DNA from: Phoronis australis
Lineage: Eukaryota > Phoronida > Phoronidae
Direction: 5' to 3'
Assembly: GCA_002633005.1 (NCBI GenBank)
Contig: NMRA01000087.1
Span: forward strand, 248,001-312,000
Length of the DNA: 64,000 bases
A program made the translations under genes and the position numbers. Positions 40,201 to 52,200 of this stretch are shown piece after piece (the first letter of the stretch is position 1; every line of letters begins with the position of its first letter). The notes under the pieces are model-generated. The model worked only from the letters and a program-made list of their open reading frames with translations. It searched no databases and was not told where the DNA came from.

Positions 40201-43200
40201 AGCGACGACATTTTTATGGATCCGACTACCTCTGTGCACCCTAGTGGCAAATCTATTTGACGTGTATCATGAAGTTTTGGAAATAGGTTTCTTGTACAAC
40301 GATGCCTCACATTTTAAGGCGGACGTGACGTATTCAGCGCCAGTGGGTGGCCATTTATTTTGTGAATACGTTTTTGACATCACCCTCTCCATCCACCAAA
40401 CCGCTTGAAGTTTGGAGATGTGTTCCTGATGAAAAAACCGAGGCTGACGTTGAATTTCGGCTGTGTTTAACTACTCTGGCACACCCTGGTGGCAATTTTA
40501 TTTTTTGCGTTCACGGCTTCAATTCCTTTACCCTTTGCAAGATCTTTCTGAAATTTAGAAATTGTTTTCCTATAGAGATGGCAACCGATGAAGCCCAATT
40601 TTAAACTAATCCAGCAAGAGCTGTGCTCCCTAGTGGCGATTTTATTTTAGGCGTGTGCCTCTGTATCTTCAGAGCTCCGTGGTGCTTTTTCACGAAATTG
40701 GACAAACAAATTTCTATTTTTCCTTTTTGTGACAGATTCAAAATATTTTGCACCAACTAGTACCCATTTTAATTATTTTATAGTTTTTTTTGTCATCTGC
40801 TGCTGTATCTGCCAAACTGCGCAGGGAATCATTACACGAAATTTGGCAGATGTGTTTCTACTGACAAAAGCATGACTGGCATGGATTTTTCAAACAGGTC
40901 CATCTATTGTGGTGCCCCCTAGTGACATTTCTTCGCATCTTTGGCTGTATCTCCTAAACCCCTTGCAAGACGCTTTTGAAATTCTGCAATTGCATTCCTA
41001 TTAACTTGACAACAGGTTGATGGATTGGACTATTGCTGTGGCTCCTAATGGCAGTTTAACAGTAGCTAAATATCTGGTTCCACAGAATCCTCCTAAAACC
41101 GGATGAAGCCACTCCATATATGACGAAATACTCTAAATGAGTGTCGTCACCCTAACGTCAACAATATTGCACTTCTATACATACTTAACAAAAATCAATC
41201 TGAAGCACTTTTATCCGAAGTCCCAGCGAATTATTTCGTAACACAACGTGCGGTGGCGTACTTATCATCTGCGGAACAATCAAGAAACCCTTATTAAACA
41301 AGAGTCAACAAACGCAGGTTTAAAGAGAAATAATTACATGCACAGCATCTGTCTGTAGACACACTAAAAGTGTACATTTCTCTCACATTCAAAGATTCAA
41401 GTCACTGGTTACAAAATATTATATTGGTGACAATTCAAACGACCACTGGCTGAAAGAACGCCATCCATGTGCCATGGTTATCATTGTAATTCCAACTGAC
41501 GTGCTCGGTAGAAAAAGTGAACGCCGATACCATCATATTACGTCATCTTCGTCATGCACAACATGATTGTTAATCACTTCAACCGACGACGTCAAACAGT
41601 ATTGGGCATAAAGCGGAACAAGATTATTGCCAATCTCTGGTCAAGAGCTGCACTTCATTTTCTGAGTTACTCATGGCTATTATCACTCAACCAAAGTTTA
41701 CGGGGAACCCTATTTCTCTCCTCGGTTAAAAAAGGGGGAACCTGGGTTTGAAACGGGGACCTCTTGATCTGCAGTCGAATGCTCTACCACTGAGCTATAC
41801 CCCCTGTTGAGCACGCATGGTTTAGTTAGGACGCTAAATGTGTAACCCACTCATCTTGTGGTTAATGTCCACACACCCCGAGTTTTCGGGATACGACTTC
41901 GTAATCAACCGTCGTATACCACAAATCGGAGTACCTAGACACGTGTCCTGACTCGACTTTTCCAGCTAACCAGTTGTATGCGACTTTTCAATCGAAATGG
42001 AGCATGTTCGACGTTGTTCCGATCGACTCGGGAGAAGTCGTATACGACTTTTGGAGCTCCTCGAATGTCGTATACGTAGTCAAGTTTTGTACGAAAAACC
42101 AGCGTGTGTAGAGAGAGCAACCGTGGGAGATGCCACATTTGCACAAACGCTTAAAAGAATAAGAGTAAATTATTTTGGTTCTTTCATAACAATCAAGAAT
42201 GTCAAATGCGCTGAGTGGATGGGGGCCTACGTTTTAATGATTCGCTGAATGTTTTTTATCAAAATATATGGGAGGGTTACCCACAATTTCTGGAAATGAA
42301 AGGAGATAGAGTCTGCTTTTAGGTGATCGTTGCGAACATTTTCATGAAGATCGATTACTGACACTCTACCTTTGACGCTATGACTTCGATCTTGCCACGA
42401 GAACTTGTGACAATAAAAAATTCATATTTTTTAATCAACACTTTGAGTTTTTTTACTCGTCTCGCTGGTTCGTCAAAATTACAAGAGGTGGAAAACACAA
42501 GGCACTCCATCCATATATATGCCCGTACCTTTTTGAGTTGTTGATCAATGATTTCTCGATTATCGAAAGTTTTTGTTTCCACCTAAGGTGTCCTCATAAC
42601 TTGTGGAGAACTGTGAGTTGTATTATTATCTCAAACCCTTTCACGCTATTGTCACTTATTCAGTACTGTTTGTTTTAATTGGCTCGTGGGGTGTATCGCA
42701 TGGAAATTTGATGTCAGATTGCGAATTTATTATGAAAGCCAATATTGTGAATGTTAAGTATAGCAAAGTTTCAATGTTTGGTATGAGTGTAAGTGTACTG
42801 TGAACCACAAAGTCATCTAGAATTCAACGAGGAAGAGTTTTGTCAGACTACCAAAGCATATCATAGTTGCCTTGAAAATTTCCAGTATCGTGCCCGCTAT
42901 GTACACAAAAACTACGTTTGAAACGCTGTGATTGGCCAAGCGATTAGTACATGTAAATAACACATCCTGTCTCTGGCTCTTCTTTTTTCCAAATATTTAG
43001 CAACTACAAAATGTACCGCACAACCTACTCGATTTTCTTGATCGCATGCCAACTGTGTGTCAATTTGATGCTAAATTCCATGTGGGCGTTACCAGTGAGA
43101 TGGGACATTCACTATATTACTTTTTTGTATTAAAAGTATACTAGGGGGCACCCGGATTTGAACCGGGGACCTCTCGATCTGCAGTCGAATGCTCTACCAC

Positions 43201-46200
43201 TGAGCTATACCCCCCGCGTTATGTTACCGTCTGTTATACTGGAAGTTATCTGTGTGGATGATGACGACATCTAATACGTCACGACGCACATCATTAAACC
43301 ATTATTCATTTTTATTGATTTTTGAATTGATAGATAACATGACTAGATAACCGTGTTGTAACACACGCTTCGCTATAAATACATGTTCTCGCATTGCAGC
43401 AAACCATAAACTTCTATAATACGTAAGTTTCATTGTCTATCTTTCTCCCGAAATCACATGATTGCAGGTGTTTGTTTAATCATTATAATAAAAAACGGCC
43501 TCACTCAAAAGTACACACGGTTCATTATCAATGTCTCTCAACGTTTTGCCACATGTCAGCAACTGTGCTTTGCAAGCTAACACACGGCTTTGATTTCTTG
43601 AGAAGACGTGTTGGCCTTGTCTTGTATTACCAACTAGGCCTAATTAAAGCAGAACAAAACAGTGACGTAAGACACGCATTACATTGCGTCATCTCCATGC
43701 CGTTGACCTGGGCGTATTTTCTTGGGTGAAAGTTCACTGACCTTAAACATCGCCAGCTGTGGCGTGGACATCTGCGGCGAGATGTTCATCTCAAATTCCT
43801 AAGCCCACGTTTCAATTCCCATGAAATACCAGGGTGTTATCTGGCTTGTGTTCACCACGATAACTCTGTGTAGTATTGCCCGTTTCTATTGGTCGTTGAT
43901 GAAAAGTTGGACTCACTGCGTACATCTGATTTGATGTTGAAACAACTTTCATAAATCACGTTCTGTGTGCCCAGATGCATGAAACAGTTCCAAATAGGAA
44001 CTCAACCAAGTTCCCTGAATCTGCGTACTTATGTCTCTGTTATTGCTCACAAATGATATATATTTTCTGTCATTTTATCTTTATTGCGAGGCCTTCTTTG
44101 ACTAATGATTCTAGTTTTTATTTCAATGAAAATAAATGGGAACTTAGTCCTTAAATTATCTATTTTCAGTAATATTGAGAACTCGACGTAGAGTACTTTC
44201 AGTGTGTATCAAAGCTAAAACTGATTCAGTAACGAAGACAAAAACAGTGAAAAGTTAGGGAACAATGCTGAATTCCTATTTGGGACTGTTTCATGCAACC
44301 GTGCACTGGTGTCAAAACGACTGTCTGCTCGGGCGCATTCGCCCTCCAAAGCAACGCTATCGTGTTCTCATCCTTTGCTTGAACTCAGTGAACTGTGTTG
44401 CATTGAAAACGACCGGGAATACCCTGTCGGCTATACTGGAAACTAACCGGCCGTGACATGCAAACTTCACGAGCCTTGGTATGAAGCAATATCGAACTCT
44501 AAACTCATTTCAAGCCTAGTAATCACTTCTCATCAGAACCAGATGAGACCGACTTTGTTACGGTAACTGGCCTAAACCCTAAGTTGCCCTTTTAAAATTA
44601 CTTGGGCATTGTAAATCATGCGCGCACACCCGGGGGGAGGCACCGGGCCGGGGGGGGGGGGGGCTCTTTAGTTCATTTGGCGAAGTGGGCAAAAAGGTCC
44701 GCCTTAGAGAAACGAAAACTCCGAAAAAAGTAGAAAAGAGACAAACGTCCACAAAAAAGCCTGGAACTACTAAAGTTCGGCGAATGCACAATTCATAGAT
44801 CTGAATGTAACCCGTGATTCTTAGTAAAAGGTCCACATTCTTAAAAATTCGAGCCCCTCATTTTTTACGTTGGGTACGCGCATGTAAATGAAAAGCGTTC
44901 TCCATATTGCTGGTAAATCCAGTGAAGTAAGAGACAGTAATGTGACAAAATCAGGTGTGAAATAGTGTAGAATGAACACCGCAATACCTGTGTGTGCTCC
45001 TTGTCAAAGGGATAATTTCTTAGAAAATGGTGAGTGTTCCATTTGACAGGAGAAACTATAGTGTTTGAGAATCCTTGTTAAGAAGCGCTTGCGTATCTCC
45101 AAGTATTTTGGGAAACCGAGTTGAAATGTTCACTAAGAGCCGGTGCATTTGTTTCTACAGCGGTAACTTAAAGATTTACTTACCGAGATTAAAGACAACA
45201 TGCACTCCTTACATGTATTTCACCCACAACATATGCAGGGCAGTTTAATGGATATTTTTGACATTATATCATTAGGTTTGTCGCTTCTATCGACTTTTAT
45301 GAGTTATGCTGTCCTGTCGTTTCAAAATTTAGACGATCATTCTTTACATATTCAAGCCCATCAAGTTCCTCAGGCAAGCGCATGTCTATGTTCCAAAATG
45401 GATCAGACACTTTCCTGGAGTTCCCACAAAAGCAGAACGGAAAATATCAAAGATAATTTAAAGTTTGATTTCGACTACAAGGAGTAGACCCTGGGTCCAT
45501 ATAAATTGTTATTAGAGATGACTGAGTGTCGGAGATGATACAGTACTACCAGAAAGAGTATATTTACTTCGTAAGTCAGTGGTTGCGCATTATCTCCCTT
45601 AGACCCGGTTCTTTATATCCACTGACAAGCCCGTATTTTAGCCGAAAAAGCATGACATTATCTTATAATATCGGGCATCAAAAGCAGTGCCAAGCGACCA
45701 TTTCTGCTTTCGACAAATTTTTCTGCTCATATTTCTCGTACATAGTCTCTTAGCCGAACTATTTTTGAACACTCACGAAATGCCGATTTCCACGACGTAA
45801 TGTTTTACAGTTCTACTTGAATGGGAGCCGATTGTGAACGAGACGGTATCGCCACCTGGTGACTGGGTACAGTACGTCGTAGCTACTGTATTTGTAGGCT
45901 ACCAATTCGCATAGCTCGTAGGTGTTTTCACTGTCTCACTTACTTGTACGCTTAAATCCTTTACAAAATTATACGCACAGAACAACCACACGACAATGTC
46001 CATTTCCTTTTTCATATTACAATTATAAGCTGTTATTTTTCGCATTTTGGTATCATTCTTGGTTTTTAGAATTACAAAAATATTTTTAAACAGTCAGGTA
46101 TGCCAAATTATAGTTACTTATGAAATGAATCATTTATCTTTTGCTTCTGGTGGGGCTATAACTCCCCAGCCCCCCTATCAGTGTGCCCCCCATGTCCATT

Positions 46201-49200
46201 GGTGGCGCAGCACTGAAATAAATAGGTGGGCTATAGCCCCCCCATGCAAGAACTGACAAAGGGCTTTCAAATGATATGGCTATTATGCTTTTCAGTGGAA
46301 AAAACGGCGAAGTTGCGAAAAATTTTGATGACAGTTAATTCCCTCGGAAATACGCACACCGGAACAAATGAATACAAACAACTATCACGCATGCGCAGCT
46401 CGACCGATCAGCGGCCACGAGATCTGAGTTGGCATTCCAGAGTTCTACGTTACATTGCACTTTTGCGCAAGTCAGCTTGAAGGTATAATTGAAGTTGTTG
46501 AATTGCAGAAGTGACTGGAACGCAGATAATAGACGGCGCTAGTTGTTTGTAAATGAACCGCTTTTTAGCGCCTGTCGCGGAATGTTATGATGTATGAAAT
46601 AATTTTTCTGTCGGCAATGTTCATAGAAATGAAGCAGAACATCAGTTTGCAAACGAATTATCGTGTGTAATGCACCATTTTAATTTTTGTTCGGGAAATG
46701 TGAATCCTAGAAATTGTGGTTGCGCCTTTTCAGAGTGCATCTTTCTACTGTCGATGACTTTTGTTTACGATACTGTCCTGTATTCATACTGTATGAATAA
46801 CCGTGACACCGGTTAATCGGCCAGATAGTGTTAATTGTATATGTATGGGCTTCAAGCACGCGGCTATTAAATATCACTGCAGAAATGAAATAGTTGCATG
46901 ACAATGCTAAAAATTTATCACAGTCCGCCAATTTTCCACGGTGTTGTAAAGCTAACCAATGACTGCTGAGGTTACATCAACTGTCGCTGACTGATTTGAG
47001 GAGTGTGACAAGTTCTCAGTTCAGTTGCTACAGTTTGTGGTCTGACAATCCACTGCATTCAGCCTCACAAATAATAAATAATCTTGAATCAGAAAATTGC
47101 CACCAGAAAGACCATATCAGTTGTTTCATGATGCTCCTTCAATTGTAGTAAATGATTTCATAGCTTGGGAAGAACAGATATTCCGTTATTGTTGTACCTG
47201 CGAAAATTAATGTTCCATGCTCCGAAAAGCAAAAGTGTTGTCAGCCGGGATTCTGACTCATAAGAATGTGCATTAACGTTTCAAATCTGCGGACAAGAAC
47301 CGGCGATAACGGTGTTTCGGAAACGCATGAAAGTCTGACGGGTGATTCCGACGTCTAAACCTAGAGCTTTGAGAGTATTCACTGTTGAGCAATAGAATAG
47401 AACTCTAGTCAGGGACAGAGTTCTATGGCAATAGGTGGCGCCGTCGTGCCATTTAAATACAGCTGACCTATGTTCATTGATCGCTAAGTTAACGGGGCAG
47501 TTGCATTCCAACTGGGGTCTGCTATAAGTTATTACCATGAAAATACTACAATGATTCTGTTTCAAAATTTTTCACAGCATTTGACTGAGTGTAACTCTAC
47601 CGGGATGGGTACGCTGGTTGCAGGCGAATGCAACCAGGTGAATTTCCAGCTGAAATCACGCGAAATGTTGAGACAACTCGACGATAACCATTTCTGTTCA
47701 CCCTGTAGCGTTTCCATTGCAACAACATTCCTGTTGACTATATTTGTGATAAAGAAGGCAAGGTACTACTCTGTGGCTGTTGGTTTCAAATTTCGTGTCT
47801 GGTTATTTTTGAATCCTTAAAAGACGAGCCATGGGTTTAATCTATCACCGGTGTGTTTTCTTCAATCTTGTGGGGACGTTGAACGCAGGTCTTCGCTTCG
47901 GTTGTCTTGGCTACGGGTTTGGTTTTTGATTTTCTTTAATCAGGTTGATTAACGCAGTTCATTTTACTCTGACACTTTGCTTTCTTTTAACCAAGCTTTG
48001 TGTTTATTAATTGTCTCTCTAAAATTGCATATTGGTTTACGAAATATCGTGATTTTTTTAGTTTTACTGGAAATATGCCATCAAATGTAGTATGATAATC
48101 ACAGCCGTGAAAATTTTAATTGTTAAATCATTGTTATTTCGCGTTTAGATAATTTTGGCCATTAGGGCTGTTTTTGGAAATTGTCTCTCGTACTTTCTAT
48201 TAATACGTGTGTACTGTAGACTTTGGTGATCTTTCTGTCTATTGTTTTAAGTTTGAAAGATTTGTTGTCGAGGATAACTGAAGTTTTGAGGAAAGCGACA
48301 ATATATTACAAACCATGCTTAGGAGTCATGTTGTTTTTCGTTGTTATGGAAATGTACGTGGTCATGCGTAGTCGAAAAATATTACTCCGTCCTGCTTCAA
48401 GTGTTGGTGGAAATTGTTTAATGTTCTGCATGTTAAGACCTTTTTCACTGGCTTTTATAGTGGCAGTGTCTGTTGAGATGCAGCCTCTAAAGTTGTGTTG
48501 TGCTTCCAACAAAACTATCTGCTGCATTCGAAGGTTTACCAAATTGTTTAAATACAAAATATTACCGTGAAAATTTCTTACAAAAATATTCTCAGCATTT
48601 GTGATTTGCTTTTGTTGCCGCCTTCATGAATGTGCTAAAAACATTGTCCAGTGTTATGGGAAGTGACGTTCACCGGATTGAATGTGAACCATCTTTGACT
48701 TATTATGCCAATTAACGGTTTGTGGAAGAAAATAAAAACGGGGACACTGTCCAACTCCGTACCACCCAGGGAGACCTAATGACTTGAGGCTATGAGTACT
48801 GTCCATCTGAATGTGAAGTCAGTGGATGGGCAAGGAGGGGTGGGGGGGGGGGGGGGTNAGGAGCGAGAGGGACTGGTTAAATCACAACCACGACCAAGAA
48901 AAAAACTTCCGCGACTTGTCGCATTTGAGGCTTTCATGCGGGTGTTTGTCCCTTGAGGATTGTGGTCGGGCCCCTTCGATCGCCTAGTCCTCTGAACTGG
49001 TGCGACTCGGGGGCGATAGGTGAACAGTACGTGCAGGTGGTTTACCAGGTCTATACCGTATCCATGATCACATTCTCCTTTGCACCTGTTGGATATTTGT
49101 TTGAACTCGTACTTGGCCACTTGGTGGGGCCGTCATAAACAATGACACCCGGCCACCATGTCTAAACACAGCTGTCTAATATTGACATTTTTGCTAATCG

Positions 49201-52200
49201 TCACTAACTGGCAGGATAGCGTTGTTGCCGCCAGAGTCCGAAGAAATTTAAGTTTATGTAGGCGTAAACAGGAGTCCAAATTGGACTAACTTCCAAACAC
49301 CATAACACAGAAACGAAACTTTCAATTACTATGTTTTTTTTTTGCTTTTTGCTGTTAGAAATTGTTTTTAAAAGAATGTATAATGATAGCGTTTTTTGAT
49401 ATCTCGTCTTGAATATTTATATCAAATGACATTTGGTCATGATATTGATGCCGTTTTGCTACGAAAGCACATCCCTTTTGCTAATCTTTCCCAAAAAACA
49501 TGATTACATAACCCGATCAATGGCAGGCCTTCTATTTTCGGAGAGTATTATACTTTTACCGAGTTTTAATGTTTTGAAGATATTTGGCTCAATACAGACT
49601 TATTGGAAAGGCCCTACAGGACCTTAGAAACCTTTCTTGCTCTAATGTGTCGTCGTTGGTATTGACACAATAACTTTTAATAGTGAAAGTAAGAGTGGGG
49701 CCTTTATTTGGGGGAGGTGGGAGGTGGGGCTCTCAAGCGTAGCTCTGGCATTGCAGGGTTATGTTTTTATGTTTGTGTGTGAGTGTGCATGTATGTGTAT
49801 TTGTATGAATGTATTTATGCATATAATTGTATGTATGTATGTATGCATGCATGCATGTATTTATGTATGCATGTATGTATGTTTGTATGTATATTTGTTT
49901 GTTTGTTTGTATGTATGTATAGTTCGGTAGAAAAGAGATTGTTTCGAAACCACAAGCGACTCTGTATCAAGCTTTCTAGCAAAAAGTTTAGTCGTGTTTT
50001 CGTGTACGTATGTATTTATGTATGTATGTATGTATGTGTGCATGTATGTTTGTATCTACAAGTATGCATGTATGTATGCGTGTATGTATGCATGCATGTA
50101 TGTATGTATGCATGTGTGTATGTATGTATGTATGTATGCATGTATGTGTGTTTGTATGTACATTTGTATGTATGTATGTATGTATGTGTGTATGTATGTA
50201 TGTTTGAGCAACCGTGGCTTTTATAATGATGTCGTTTACATCCTTACAGGTTTTCGCGTGTAGTCCTGCTGAGGGTGAACTACAGAGGGGTGACGTCATT
50301 CTTGAAATCGATTCGAGGAACGTTGAGAACTTCTTACACAAGCAAGCCCAGGATCTAATTAAGAAAGGTGGCACCTCTCTACTTTTGACAATAAGAAGGT
50401 TAGTCGCTATCTGGGCAATAAAAGAAAAAGATGTCAAAATTGTAATATGCACGGCAGATTTCTTAAACATTCATCTGCTAATTTAAGGCTATGGGCTTAC
50501 TTTATGTATGGATGAAGCATGTTTAATGTCTGTTTGCATAACTCATTAACTTAAATGTGTTGTCGGAGTTAGAATTCGACCATTCGCGAATTGCTTACTC
50601 CGGTAACGAGTACCTATATACTAAACAATTCTTCAAACCGTCATCATTTTATTTATCGCAAGTACACAACGACCAAAAAGGACGTGAACATGTCACAGAG
50701 AATCCATCAGTTTCCGTATGACCAAATATGGTATAACGAAACCCAATAAAGCGAGCATACGAAAATTGAAGTAGAAAGCCAATGTGACACTAGGCGACAG
50801 TCTGACAAGAATATTCTAGTGTTTTGTGACATGAAGACAGTGGTGAATCTACTTTTTGGGGAGGCCTGGAGTCGCTGATCAACCATGGTGGTCCCTGGTG
50901 ACAAGCAAAAACTCTGACGTTTGACGGTGTCGCCAACCATTCCACCCCCCGGTCGTCATCGATTCCCGACCCCATTCCGACCTCTGGTCGCCTCCATTCG
51001 GTCAGTGCTACTTATAACCATCCCTGAATGTTTTCATTAAAATAACTTCAAAATGCTGCGCGCTCCGGACTGTCCAGTTTGTTCCGCGCTCATGCAGCGG
51101 AAATAGTATAGTGAGTTGTCGCTTGTAGATACATGTTGCAAAATTCTGGCGCCGTTCAATCACTTTCAGAAGCAGCCATTTTGCCAGGCACGGTAATAAA
51201 ACAGGTGTGCTAAAACGCGAATTTTGCGAGATCTTTGCGCGCTCTCACCGAACAGGTAAGATGTTGGCATAACCGGAAACGATTTTGCCAAGTTTTGTTC
51301 CTATGTCTGCCAAGCATGCTCTCTTGAAAATAGGCCTTTAATGTATCGCACTCCATTGAGAATGACCACACTAGCACGTTCGCTGGTATTAGAATCAACT
51401 AAACTAGATTATCATCAACCACCCGTTCCAGGATAAATAATACGAAGCCTTGCAAAATCGTTCCGAATTGACACCAGTGTGGCTAATATGTACTTGGGCA
51501 TTTTCACATGCATACCTTAAATATCAGACTGTAATAGAACTGGATATTTCACAACCATGTCTAAATGTTCCATCCTGAAGATGACTGGAACTGCTATTGC
51601 GAAACGTCCAGAAATCTAATTAACTGGAAACGATTTGCCATGGGATTACAAAACTGACATTTAAAACACGTCTCGTTCCTATCAAGGCATTCTATACAAC
51701 ACAAGCAAAAGTCTTGTGAAATTATGGTCAACTGGAATGCAAAGGTCACGCGCAAATCACAAAATCATGTTTGACCGGGAACACTCGTATAAGCTGTGAA
51801 AATGCCTTAAAAACCAGTTCGTTGCAATACGAGTGCATTGACTGAATGTGGTAAACCAACGCTTTTAAAAGCGCCCAGTATTACATTATATTTATATACG
51901 GCACCGCTCCGTATTGTTTTCTGTATGCCTCAGCCACCGTAAACCACATTGTGGTGTCGGAATCGCTCTTCTTCACAGGCGTATTTGCCTTTGTAATGCC
52001 ATAGAGCCCTTATCCTTTGCTTAATTTGAAATGTGTTGCCATCAAACGCCAGAAATTTTCGTGACGGCGAAACCAACCCGCCGAGACAAGCCATGTACGA
52101 AGCAACAACTTTCTTTGAAGTATACAAATCATTTCTACTCTGGGTTGAGAATAACATGAGACCGATTTTACTACGGTAAATAGCCCAAAGCGAAATTTGG

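Larger units (their letters stand above)
25272..50249 (+). other. Intron 1 of plus-strand PDZ gene (25 kb)
   Basis: It runs from the GTGAGT donor after exon 1 to the TTACAG acceptor of exon 2. The tRNA genes, LINE fragments, satellite and MITE-like elements are listed separately. In 25350-25960, 26420-27900, 28400-29900, 30200-32360, 35250-37980, 42120-43140 and 43220-49750 I see nothing that supports a gene. Confidence 0.75.

Noticed and set aside
39118-40604. Several open frames of 60-115 codons on both strands
   Set aside because: They follow the tandem array units, overlap on both strands and share no protein-like conservation.
39320-41100. CRISPR-like array
   Set aside because: Units are diverged along their whole length with no short identical repeat and unique spacers, and the DNA is eukaryotic.
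45200-45487. 95-codon plus-strand frame with a hydrophobic segment
   Set aside because: No domain, no splice or repeat context, and the length is within chance for this window.
49783-50470. Open frames of 60-160 codons with Tyr-Val-Cys-Met or His-Thr-Tyr-Ile repeats on both strands
   Set aside because: They are translations of the TATG microsatellite; the only real coding part is the PDZ exon at 50250-50398.
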